Below, one piece after another: positions 1 to 5,346 of a stretch of DNA of 5,346 bases (positions within the stretch are counted from its first letter, which is position 1; every line of letters starts with the position of its first letter). Source of the DNA: Mageeibacillus sp. UBA1243 (lineage in GTDB: Bacteria; Bacillota; Clostridia; UBA1212); NCBI GenBank assembly GCA_002308595.1, contig DBWH01000055.1:70342-75687 (forward strand), written 5' to 3'. The translations under genes were made by a program, and so were the position numbers. Below the pieces are notes generated by a model. It worked only from the letters and a program-made list of their open reading frames with translations. It was not told the origin of the DNA and did no database searches.

Positions 1-1028
1 CCGCCGCAATCCTTCCCGTCAGGGAAAGCGGTTCGACTTTAAGATTTCTGCTCCCGGTGGCAGGCGCCCTCGGAGCTGAGGCAGAGTTTAAAATGGAGGG
101 AAGACTTCCCGAAAGACCCATGGCGGATTTTATCGCGGCTCTTGAAAAGGGCGGTATGAAAATCGAAAAAGAGGGCGCGACGCTGAGATGCGGCGGCAGA
201 CTCTCTGCGGGTGTCTACGAGATACCCGGCAACGTTTCTTCACAGTTTATTTCAGGACTTCTGTTCGCGCTTCCGCTTGCCGGCGGAAACAGCAGGATTG
301 TCATAAACGGCAAGACGGAGTCCAAAGCGTACATTGACATGACTTTTGAGGTGCTGAAGCTTTTTAAAGCCGGCATCACAAAAACGGAGGACGGGTTCGC
401 CGTTGAGGGCGGAAAGCGTCTTGAAGCTCCGGAAGGTGCTCTTGTGACTGAGGGCGACTGGTCGGGTGCCGCGTTTTTACTTGCGGCAGGCGCTTTTTCG
501 AAAAAAGGCGTAACGGTAAGCGGCCTTAACCTTAAATCCGAGCAGGGCGACAGCAGAATTGCCGATATTTTAGGAAAGTTCGGCGCGACCGTAAAAAAAG
601 GAAACGGCAGTATAACGGTCTCAAAAGGGATTCTTCACGGTATCACAATCGACGCTTCTGAGATTCCCGACCTCGTTCCGGCGCTCGCAATCACGGCATG
701 CGGGGCGGAGGGCAGAACCGAAATAACCAATGCAAAACGCCTTCGTTTTAAAGAGACCGACAGGCTAAAGACGACCGCGGAGCTCATAAGGAGCCTCGGG
801 GGAACCGCCGACGAGACCGAAGACGGGCTCGTGATTGAGGGCGGGAAGCTCATTGGCGGTGTCTGCGAGAGCTTTTCGGACCACAGAATTGCGATGGCGG
901 CATCGCTCGCGACCTGCATCACAGAGGGTGCGGTCACGGTAAACGGCGCGGAATGCGTCAGAAAATCATTTCCGGACTTTTTTGAAGTGTTCGGACAGCT
1001 TGAAATCGAAGACGGAGGGGAGAATTAA
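1..1028 (+). CDS. aroA: 3-phosphoshikimate 1-carboxyvinyltransferase (EPSP synthase), 5'-truncated by window edge
   Basis: Cytosolic enzyme that transfers the enolpyruvyl group of PEP to shikimate-3-phosphate, the sixth step of the shikimate pathway. The reading frame is open from base 3 and gives 341 residues. Family members have about 420-430, so roughly 80-90 N-terminal residues lie upstream. Numbering from base 3, visible motifs are ESGSTLRF (8-15, substrate-binding loop with its Arg), RLPERPM (34-40), SSQF (79-82), GDWSGA (151-156), PDLVPAL (222-228, with the expected catalytic Asp at 223), KETDR (250-254, with the conserved Glu 251), DHR (293-295) and SFPDFFE (322-328). A GTG at 57 could be taken for a start, but conserved sequence continues in frame before it, so the gene is cut by the window rather than short. 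The stop TAA (1026-1028) shares a base with the aroC start. Lysine codons favour AAA (15 of 22 by hand count), unlike aroC and pheA. Confidence 0.97.
   Translation, partial: AAILPVRESGSTLRFLLPVAGALGAEAEFKMEGRLPERPMADFIAALEKGGMKIEKEGATLRCGGRLSAGVYEIPGNVSSQFISGLLFALPLAGGNSRIVINGKTESKAYIDMTFEVLKLFKAGITKTEDGFAVEGGKRLEAPEGALVTEGDWSGAAFLLAAGAFSKKGVTVSGLNLKSEQGDSRIADILGKFGATVKKGNGSITVSKGILHGITIDASEIPDLVPALAITACGAEGRTEITNAKRLRFKETDRLKTTAELIRSLGGTADETEDGLVIEGGKLIGGVCESFSDHRIAMAASLATCITEGAVTVNGAECVRKSFPDFFEVFGQLEIEDGGEN
1014..1020 (+). promoter_or_regulatory. Shine-Dalgarno site of aroC
   Basis: GGAGGGG lies inside the last codons of aroA, 7 bases before the aroC ATG at 1028. It is a strong, well-spaced site. 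With the TAATG stop/start overlap it supports translational coupling of aroA and aroC and fixes the aroC start. Confidence 0.85.
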
Positions 1029-2083
1029 TGAGTGCTTTTGGCGACAACATAAAAGTATCCGTATTCGGACAGTCCCACTCCGCTGAAATAGGAATGACGA
1101 TGACGGGAATCCCCGCCGGAAAGAGGGTCGACGAAGAGGTTCTTCAGAGATTTCTCGACAGAAGGGCGCCCGGAAAGTCATACTCAACCCCGAGAAAAGA
1201 ACCCGACAGGCTCGAATTCGTGTCAGGCATCAAAGACGGTCTGACGGACGGCGGAACGGTCAAGGCGATCATCAGAAACGTCGACATCAGGCCGAAGGAC
1301 TACGGAAACCTTGCTGACGTGCCGAGACCGGGCCACGCGGACTACACTGCGGCAGTTAAGTACGGCGACGAGCGCGGCAAGACGGGCGGCGGTCAGTTCT
1401 CGGGAAGGCTCACGGCTCCGATGTGCATCGCGGGCGGCATGATAATCCAGTTCCTCCGCGAGGAGGGTATTGAAATCAAGGCAAGAGCTTACAAGATAGG
1501 CAAAGTTACTGACAGCGGCAGCTTCCCCGAAAATGATATACGCGAAGATTTTCCGGCAGTCAGCGAAGAATCCGCCAAGGCGATGCTCGCCGAAATCGAG
1601 AGCGCGAGAGCGGAAGGCGATTCTATTGGCGGCATCATCGAATGCGTGGTCACCGGAATGCCCGCGGGGATTGGCGGACCGATGTTCGGGGGTCTTGAAG
1701 GAAAGATTTCGGCAGCGGTTTTCGGAATACCGGCAGTGAAGGGCATCGAGTTCGGAAAGGGATTCGAGTCCGCGGCGATGAAGGGCAGCGAGAACAACGA
1801 CGCGTTTTACTTTGACGAAAACGCCAAGGTCAGAACGAGAACAAACAACTGCGGCGGTATCCTTGGCGGTATCTCGGACGGGATGCCGATAATGTTCAAG
1901 GTCGCGGTGAAGCCGACTCCCTCTATAGTTAAGGAGCAGGAGAGCGTCAACCTGAAGACGGGCGAGAGCGTTATGATGTCAGTCAAGGGAAGACACGACC
2001 CGTGCGTGGTACCGAGAGCGGTGCCGGTCGTTGAGGCGGTCACGGCGATTGCGATTTACGACACGATGCAGGGCAGCGAATAA
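1028..2083 (+). CDS. aroC: Chorismate synthase
   Basis: FMN-dependent cytosolic lyase that converts EPSP to chorismate, the last shikimate-pathway step. The 351 residues match the usual 350-390. Visible motifs: GQSHS (14-18) with the first catalytic His at 17; RPGHADYT (100-107) with the second active-site His at 103; GGGQFSGRLTAP (120-131), the FMN/phosphate-binding signature; TNNCGGILGGISDGMP (272-287); and GRHDPCVVPRAVPVVEA (321-337) with the conserved Asp 324. Three signatures differ from the textbook ones: GESHG reads GQSHS, GGGRSSARET reads GGGQFSGRLT, and SNG reads SDG at 283-285. I remember the first two as a variant seen in Clostridia, so they probably mark a lineage rather than loss of function. 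The ATG overlaps the aroA stop by one base and has a strong Shine-Dalgarno. Lysine codons strongly favour AAG (19 of 23 by hand count). Confidence 0.97.
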   Translation: MSAFGDNIKVSVFGQSHSAEIGMTMTGIPAGKRVDEEVLQRFLDRRAPGKSYSTPRKEPDRLEFVSGIKDGLTDGGTVKAIIRNVDIRPKDYGNLADVPRPGHADYTAAVKYGDERGKTGGGQFSGRLTAPMCIAGGMIIQFLREEGIEIKARAYKIGKVTDSGSFPENDIREDFPAVSEESAKAMLAEIESARAEGDSIGGIIECVVTGMPAGIGGPMFGGLEGKISAAVFGIPAVKGIEFGKGFESAAMKGSENNDAFYFDENAKVRTRTNNCGGILGGISDGMPIMFKVAVKPTPSIVKEQESVNLKTGESVMMSVKGRHDPCVVPRAVPVVEAVTAIAIYDTMQGSE

Positions 2084-2088
2084 AAGGA
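2083..2088 (+). promoter_or_regulatory. Shine-Dalgarno site of pheA
   Basis: AAAGGA begins in the last base of the aroC stop codon and ends 9 bases before the pheA ATG at 2098. The 14 bp between the two genes holds nothing else, so no separate promoter fits here and pheA depends on the upstream transcript. Confidence 0.7.
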
Positions 2089-2097
2089 TTACAGGCA

Positions 2098-3240
2098 ATG
2101 GATATTAAAGACCTAAGAGAAAACATAGATACGATCGATAAGAAGCTGACGGAGCTCTTCTCGGAGCGCATGGACGTCGCCGCAAAGATTGCAGAGTACA
2201 AGAGGGAGAAGGGCCTTCCGGTTCTTGACCCGGTCCGCGAGCGCGAGAAGCTTTCCGAAATCTCGGACATGACTCCTGAGGAACTGCGCGACTATTCGGA
2301 GATACTCTATTCGATCATTTTCGAGCTCAGCCGCGACTACCAGAGCAGGATTCTCGGCAACGGCTCCGACCTCACCGTAAAGATTGAAAACGCGATCGAG
2401 AACACGCCAAGGCTTTTCCCGGAGCAGGCCTTCGTCGCCTGCCAGGGCGTTGCCGGCTCAAACTCGCAGTACGCTTGCGACAGGCTTTTCAGAAGGGCCT
2501 CAATCATGTATTTCTCGTCATTTGACGCGGTCTTCAAGGCAATCGAAAAGGGCCTCTGCAAATACGGTGTGATCCCGGTCGAGAACAGCACGGCAGGCTC
2601 CGTCAACAGTGTCTACGACCTCATGATGAGCCACAGGTTCAGCATCGTGAGAAGCATCAGAATCAAAATCGAACACTGCCTCCTCGCAAACCCCGGCACA
2701 AAAATCGAGGACGTGAAGGAGATTTACTCGCACGAGCAGGCGATAAGCCAGTGCTCGAATTTCCTTGGCGAGTTAAAAGGCGTCAAGGTCATCCCCTGCG
2801 AGAACACCGCGGTTGCCGCCAAGATGGTTGCCGAGTCCGGAAGGAAGGACATCGCAGCGCTTGCGTCAAAGCAGTGCATCAGCTTCTACGGGCTCTCGTG
2901 CCTCAAGGATTCCGTGCAGAACACGGAGAACAACTACACAAGATTCATCTGCATTTCGAAGGAACTTGAAATCTACCCCGGCGCGGACAGGACGAGCGTC
3001 ATGCTCACACTCCCGCACGTTCCCGGATCTCTTTACAAGCTGCTCGCAAGGTTCTATGCCCTTGGCGTAAACATCAACAAACTTGAGAGCCGCCCGCTTC
3101 CGGGAAAAGAGTTTGAATTCATGTTCTATTTTGATTTTGACACGCCTGTGTACTCGCCAAGGCTTCTCCGCCTTCTCGGCGACCTCCCGGGCCTCTGCGA
3201 ACAGTTCAGCTATCTCGGCAGCTACAGCGAGGTGTTATGA
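2098..3240 (+). CDS. pheA: Bifunctional chorismate mutase / prephenate dehydratase (P-protein) with ACT domain
   Basis: Takes chorismate through prephenate to phenylpyruvate, the committed route to phenylalanine. The 380 residues match the usual size of the fused protein. Domain 1 (about 1-85) is an all-helical AroQ-class chorismate mutase. Aligned by eye to the E. coli enzyme, all its active-site residues are present: Arg7, Arg24, Lys35, Asp44, Arg47, Glu48, Ser78 and Gln82. Domain 2 (about 111-288) is prephenate dehydratase: CQGVAGSNSQ (115-124), PVENSTAGSV (160-169), SHEQAISQC (211-219) and NYTRF (279-283) with the catalytic Thr281. Domain 3 (about 298-378) is an ACT regulatory domain with GSLY (310-313) and ESRP (330-333), the region that binds Phe in homologues, so feedback inhibition by Phe is likely. 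Small departures are GSNSQ where GAYSQ is commoner and HEQA where HPQA is commoner. It sits 14 bp after aroC, which supplies its substrate, and its TGA overlaps the next start. Confidence 0.97.
   Translation: MDIKDLRENIDTIDKKLTELFSERMDVAAKIAEYKREKGLPVLDPVREREKLSEISDMTPEELRDYSEILYSIIFELSRDYQSRILGNGSDLTVKIENAIENTPRLFPEQAFVACQGVAGSNSQYACDRLFRRASIMYFSSFDAVFKAIEKGLCKYGVIPVENSTAGSVNSVYDLMMSHRFSIVRSIRIKIEHCLLANPGTKIEDVKEIYSHEQAISQCSNFLGELKGVKVIPCENTAVAAKMVAESGRKDIAALASKQCISFYGLSCLKDSVQNTENNYTRFICISKELEIYPGADRTSVMLTLPHVPGSLYKLLARFYALGVNINKLESRPLPGKEFEFMFYFDFDTPVYSPRLLRLLGDLPGLCEQFSYLGSYSEVL
3229..3234 (+). promoter_or_regulatory. Shine-Dalgarno site of aroEK; bears on which ATG is the start
   Basis: GAGGTG lies in the last codons of pheA. 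Two adjacent in-frame ATGs follow, at 3237 and 3240. The site ends only 2 bases before the first and 5 before the second, so the second fits ribosome spacing better. The first gives the common ATGA overlap with the pheA stop, the second a TGATG overlap. The two proteins differ by one Met. Confidence 0.6.
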
Positions 3241-4481
3241 TGGTTAAAAGCGGTCTTCTCGGAGCCAAATTAATACACAGCTACTCTCCGAAGATCCATT
3301 CGCTCCTCGGGGAATACCCCTACGAGCTTTTTGAGAAGAGCGCAGAGGAGGTGGAGGATTTCATTCTCCGCGGTCCTTTCACGGGCATCAACGTGACCAT
3401 CCCTTACAAGAAAACCGTTCTGCCTTTTATGACGAAGCTTTCCGAAACCGCGAGGCGCACGGGCAGCGTGAACACTGTTATAAGGCTTCCGGACGGCGGC
3501 CTCTTTGGCGACAACACGGACGTTTACGGATTCACCGAGACGGTGAAGGTTTCGGGCATTGACGTCAGGGGCAAAAAGACTCTAGTGCTCGGGAGCGGCG
3601 GCGCTTCCGTCTCAGTCATCGACGCGCTTAAGACGCTCGGCGCAGACCCGATTATCAACGTCAGCAGGAAGGGCGAAGACAACTACGAAAACATCGGCAG
3701 GCACTCTGACGCCAAGGTGATTGTAAACGCAACCCCGGTCGGAATGTACCCCGACAACGGCCCGTCGCCTGTGGACCTTGAGATGTTTGAAGGGTGCATT
3801 GGCGTGTTCGACCTTATTTACAACCCGGCAAGGACCGGCCTGCTTCTTCAGGCGGAGAAGCTCGGAATCCCTTCGATGAACGGCCTTTACATGCTCGTCG
3901 CGCAGGCGGTGAGAAGCTCGGAACTGTTTACGGGTGAAAAGATTGACGACAGCGTCACGGAAAAGGTTGTGAAGGAGCTCGATTATTCGATGAAAAACAT
4001 TGCCCTCATCGGGATGCCCGGCTGCGGCAAGAGCCTCATCGCAAAGAAAATCAGGTCGTTTACGGGCAGGGAGATCGCCGATGTCGACTCTGAGATTGAG
4101 AAGAAGACAGGCAGAAGACCGTCCGAGATAATCGAGGCGGACGGCGAAGAGGCCTTCAGAAAAGTTGAGACGGATGTTTTGAGGGAGATTTCCGCGAAAT
4201 CGGGTCTTGTGATTTCCACCGGAGGCGGTGTGGTCACGAGAAAAGAGAATTACGCGCTGCTCCGTCAGAACTCAAATATAGTATTGATTGACAGACCTTT
4301 GGATCTGCTCTCGTCAAAGGGCAGGCCGCTGTCGAAGTCAAAAGGCGTCAAGGCGCTCTACGAGGAACGATGGCGACTCTATCAGGAGTTTGCGGACATA
4401 GTAATTAAAAACGACGGTTACAGAGCGGGCTTTGTTGCCGGGGAGATAATCAGAAGAGTGAAGGGGGATGCGAAATGCTGA
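3237..4481 (+). CDS. Bifunctional shikimate dehydrogenase / shikimate kinase (AroE-AroK fusion)
   Basis: One 414-residue frame carries two consecutive shikimate-pathway enzymes. Residues 1 to about 248 are AroE, which reduces 3-dehydroshikimate to shikimate, normally with NADPH: HSYSP (14-18), GINVTIPYK (50-58) with the catalytic Lys58, GSVNT (76-80), GDNTD (91-95) with the catalytic Asp95, the dinucleotide-binding loop GSGGAS (119-124), NATPVGMYP (164-172), YNPART (195-200) and NGLYMLVAQA (215-224). Residues about 252-414 are AroK, which phosphorylates shikimate with ATP: Walker A GMPGCGKS (259-266), DVD (282-284), IIEADGEEAFRKVE (298-311) with Arg308, STGGGVV (327-333), the lid Arg in GRPLSK (362-367), and Arg378 before Tyr382. 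Both halves are full length with all key residues, so both should work, acting in sequence. The joint is short, about 5-10 residues, and contains a possible internal start at 3990. It overlaps pheA by 4 bp and aroQ by 7 bp. aroE and aroK are usually separate genes; I believe some Clostridia share this fusion. The start could instead be 3240. Confidence 0.95.
   Translation: MMVKSGLLGAKLIHSYSPKIHSLLGEYPYELFEKSAEEVEDFILRGPFTGINVTIPYKKTVLPFMTKLSETARRTGSVNTVIRLPDGGLFGDNTDVYGFTETVKVSGIDVRGKKTLVLGSGGASVSVIDALKTLGADPIINVSRKGEDNYENIGRHSDAKVIVNATPVGMYPDNGPSPVDLEMFEGCIGVFDLIYNPARTGLLLQAEKLGIPSMNGLYMLVAQAVRSSELFTGEKIDDSVTEKVVKELDYSMKNIALIGMPGCGKSLIAKKIRSFTGREIADVDSEIEKKTGRRPSEIIEADGEEAFRKVETDVLREISAKSGLVISTGGGVVTRKENYALLRQNSNIVLIDRPLDLLSSKGRPLSKSKGVKALYEERWRLYQEFADIVIKNDGYRAGFVAGEIIRRVKGDAKC
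3972..3992 (+). promoter_or_regulatory. Possible internal ribosome site and ATG for a separate AroK product
   Basis: A perfect AAGGAG (3972-3977) is followed, after 12 bases, by an in-frame ATG at 3990. That ATG is residue 252 of the fusion and begins MKNIALIGMPGCGKS, exactly how a stand-alone shikimate kinase would start. Initiation here would give a 163-residue AroK, close to the usual 160-175. The spacing is longer than the usual 5-9 bases, so any use may be weak. It may be only a remnant of once separate genes or chance, since AAGGAG here also encodes ordinary residues (Lys-Glu). Confidence 0.35.
4462..4467 (+). promoter_or_regulatory. Shine-Dalgarno site of aroQ
   Basis: AGGGGG within the last codons of aroEK ends 7 bases before the aroQ ATG at 4475. 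It supports 4475 as the start and points to coupled translation, because aroQ begins before the aroEK stop at 4479-4481. Confidence 0.75.
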
Positions 4482-4918
4482 ATATACTTGTTATAAACGG
4501 ACCGAACATCAACCTGCTCGGACTGAGGGAACCCGACATCTACGGAAAGGGGACCTACAACGACCTTCTAAAGAGCATCGAAAAGTGGTCGGATGACATT
4601 GGCGTCAGAACCAAATGCGTCCAGTCAAACCACGAGGGGGACATTGTGGACTTCATCCAGTCGGCCTACGGTTCATTCGACGGAATCGTTATAAATCCCG
4701 CCGCGTACACCCACACGAGCGTTGCGATACTCGACGCGCTCAAGGCAGTAAGCATTCCCGCAGTTGAGGTCCACATCACGGATCCCGAGACGAGAGAGTC
4801 CTTCAGACACATCTCCTACGCCGGAATGGCCTGCGTGAAAACAGTAAAAGGCAAGGGCTTTTTGGGATACAAAGAAGCTCTCGAATATCTAAAACAAACA
4901 CTTGACGCCAATGCATAA
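4475..4918 (+). CDS. aroQ: 3-dehydroquinate dehydratase, type II
   Basis: Dehydrates 3-dehydroquinate to 3-dehydroshikimate, the substrate of the AroE half of the preceding gene. The 147 residues match the small type II family, which forms dodecamers and is unrelated to the larger type I AroD. Motifs: INGPNINLLG (7-16), REPDIYG (18-24) with the catalytic Arg18 and Tyr23, NPAAYTHTS (74-82) with Asn74 and the catalytic His80, VEVHITDP (97-104) with Glu98 and His100, RESFRH (107-112) with the substrate-binding Arg111, and GKGFLGY (126-132) near the C terminus. All expected active-site residues are present. The start is fixed by the well-spaced AGGGGG and by the conserved N-terminal beta strand MLNILVINGPN. 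It overlaps aroEK by 7 bp. By function it acts earlier in the pathway than any other gene seen here, so gene order does not follow reaction order. Confidence 0.98.
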   Translation: MLNILVINGPNINLLGLREPDIYGKGTYNDLLKSIEKWSDDIGVRTKCVQSNHEGDIVDFIQSAYGSFDGIVINPAAYTHTSVAILDALKAVSIPAVEVHITDPETRESFRHISYAGMACVKTVKGKGFLGYKEALEYLKQTLDANA

Positions 4919-4969
4919 ACCCGCATCAGGCACTGACATTTTAACCCGTATAGAAAGGCGGCGAACAAC
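4919..4969 (+). other. Intergenic spacer between aroQ and trpB2, no clear signal
   Basis: This 51 bp spacer is the only sizeable gap in the window. A TATAGA at 4949-4954 resembles a -10 box, but no -35 match lies at the right distance; CTGACA at 4933-4938 is only 10 bases away. I see no stable hairpin, T-run, leader peptide or T-box-like feature. The likely Shine-Dalgarno of trpB2 is within AGAAAGG (4952-4958), 11 bases before its ATG. Read-through from aroQ is the simplest reading, but a weak promoter cannot be ruled out. Confidence 0.5.
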
Positions 4970-5346
4970 ATGACTAAAATTCCTTACAAAATTTATCTGA
5001 CCGAAGAAGAGATGCCTAAGAGTTGGTATAACCTGAGAGCCGACATGGTCAAAAAGCCTGCTCCGCTCCTCAATCCCGGAACTCTAAAACCGGTCACAGA
5101 AGCTGATCTCGCACCCGTTTTCTGCGAAGAACTCATCAAACAGGAACTCGACGAGAACACGGCTTACTTCCCGATTCCGCAGGAAATCTACGACTTCTAC
5201 AAGATGTTCAGACCCTCTCCGCTGGTAAGAGCATACTGCCTCGAAAAGGCGCTCGACACGCCCGCAGAGATCTACTACAAGTTTGAAGGAAACAACACAA
5301 GCGGCTCGCACAAGCTGAACTCCGCTATCGCTCAGGCTTACTACGC
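4970..5346 (+). CDS. trpB: TrpB2-type tryptophan synthase beta chain, 3'-truncated by window edge
   Basis: PLP-dependent enzyme expected to condense indole with L-serine to give L-tryptophan. Only the first 125 residues are in the window, of roughly 450 expected for this class. The N-terminal extension with LTEEEMPKSWYNLRADM (10-26) is typical of the TrpB2 group (COG1350-like) and absent from the ordinary TrpA-partnered TrpB1. Then come RPSPLVRA (81-88), a variant of the usual RPTPL.RA, LEKAL..PAEIYYKFEG (91-107), and NNTSGSHKLN (108-117), where Lys115 is the expected PLP Schiff-base lysine. TrpB2 enzymes usually work without TrpA, using free indole, and are often encoded away from the trp operon, which fits the lack of trp genes next to it here. 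The ATG at 4970 follows AGAAAGG and gives the expected N terminus. The C-terminal half, including the glycine-rich phosphate loop, cannot be checked. Symbol trpB is used in the broad sense. Confidence 0.9.
   Translation, partial: MTKIPYKIYLTEEEMPKSWYNLRADMVKKPAPLLNPGTLKPVTEADLAPVFCEELIKQELDENTAYFPIPQEIYDFYKMFRPSPLVRAYCLEKALDTPAEIYYKFEGNNTSGSHKLNSAIAQAYY

Noticed and set aside
57..59. GTG as a start codon for aroA
   Set aside because: The frame stays open to the window edge, and the residues before it contain the conserved ESGSTLRF loop, so the true start lies upstream.
635..937. Minus-strand open frame inside aroA, and similar ones at 966-1187, 1489-1797, 1807-2043, 2040-2270, 2337-2606, 2518-2733, 3983-4237 and 5084-5311
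   Set aside because: All lie opposite well-identified genes, and their translations are low-complexity Ser/Pro/Arg-rich or otherwise match no recognised family. They are by-products of codon bias.
2384..3070. Plus-strand open frames in other frames within pheA, at 2384-2572, 2751-2969 and 2813-3070, and within aroC at 1533-1739
   Set aside because: They overlap the conserved P-protein or AroC frame completely, are rich in Arg and Ser, and resemble no known protein.
4468..4470. ATG just after the AGGGGG, upstream of aroQ
   Set aside because: It is out of frame with aroQ and directly abuts the Shine-Dalgarno. The ATG at 4475 has correct spacing and the conserved N terminus.
4933..4954. Promoter-like CTGACA and TATAGA before trpB2
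   Set aside because: The boxes are only 10 bases apart, far short of the usual 16-18, and no other -35 match fits. Not enough to call a promoter.
4919..4969. Terminator, attenuator or riboswitch between aroQ and trpB2
   Set aside because: No hairpin with a T-run and no recognisable leader could be found in 51 bp.
1..5346. An undescribed system such as a defence island, mobile element or CRISPR array
   Set aside because: Every gene is a recognised aromatic-biosynthesis enzyme in a compact operon. No repeats, integrase, transposase or unexplained conserved frame was seen.

Overview
The window holds one tightly packed run of six genes, all on the + strand. Together they form most of a shikimate / aromatic amino acid operon. 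In order they are aroA (EPSP synthase, 5' end cut off by the window edge), aroC (chorismate synthase), pheA (chorismate mutase fused to prephenate dehydratase with an ACT domain), a fused aroE-aroK (shikimate dehydrogenase plus shikimate kinase), aroQ (type II 3-dehydroquinate dehydratase), and the start of a trpB2-type tryptophan synthase beta gene that runs off the right edge.

Layout: aroA (1-1028) and aroC (1028-2083) share one base (TAATG). aroC and pheA (2098-3240) are 14 bp apart. pheA and aroEK (3237-4481) overlap in ATGA. aroEK and aroQ (4475-4918) overlap by 7 bp. Only the 51 bp between aroQ and trpB2 (4970 onward) is a real gap, and it shows no convincing promoter or terminator. Each internal gene has a recognisable Shine-Dalgarno sequence, so the first five genes are almost certainly one polycistronic, translationally coupled unit. 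No stretch of 300 bp lacks a gene. No RNA genes, mobile elements, repeats or CRISPR arrays were seen.

Function: AroQ turns 3-dehydroquinate into 3-dehydroshikimate. The AroE half of the fusion reduces this to shikimate and the AroK half phosphorylates it. AroA adds phosphoenolpyruvate and AroC makes chorismate. PheA commits chorismate to phenylpyruvate, the phenylalanine precursor, and its ACT domain suggests feedback control by Phe. TrpB2 would join indole and serine to make tryptophan. DAHP synthase and 3-dehydroquinate synthase are missing from the window and probably lie upstream of aroA; this is inference.

Organism: the gene content, strong Shine-Dalgarno sites, frequent AGA/AGG arginine codons, the type II AroQ, and the lineage flavour of AroC (GQSHS, GGGQFSGR), AroE (HSYSPKIH) and TrpB2 all suggest a moderately GC-rich member of the Bacillota, class Clostridia, such as a gut Oscillospirales or Ruminococcaceae relative. 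This is judged from remembered family patterns, not from a search.

This is mainly ordinary core metabolism. The points worth a second look are the aroE-aroK fusion and its internal Shine-Dalgarno/ATG, the variant motifs in chorismate synthase, the stand-alone trpB2 at the end of the cluster, and a change in lysine codon use between aroA and the genes that follow. I found no sign of a previously undescribed system.
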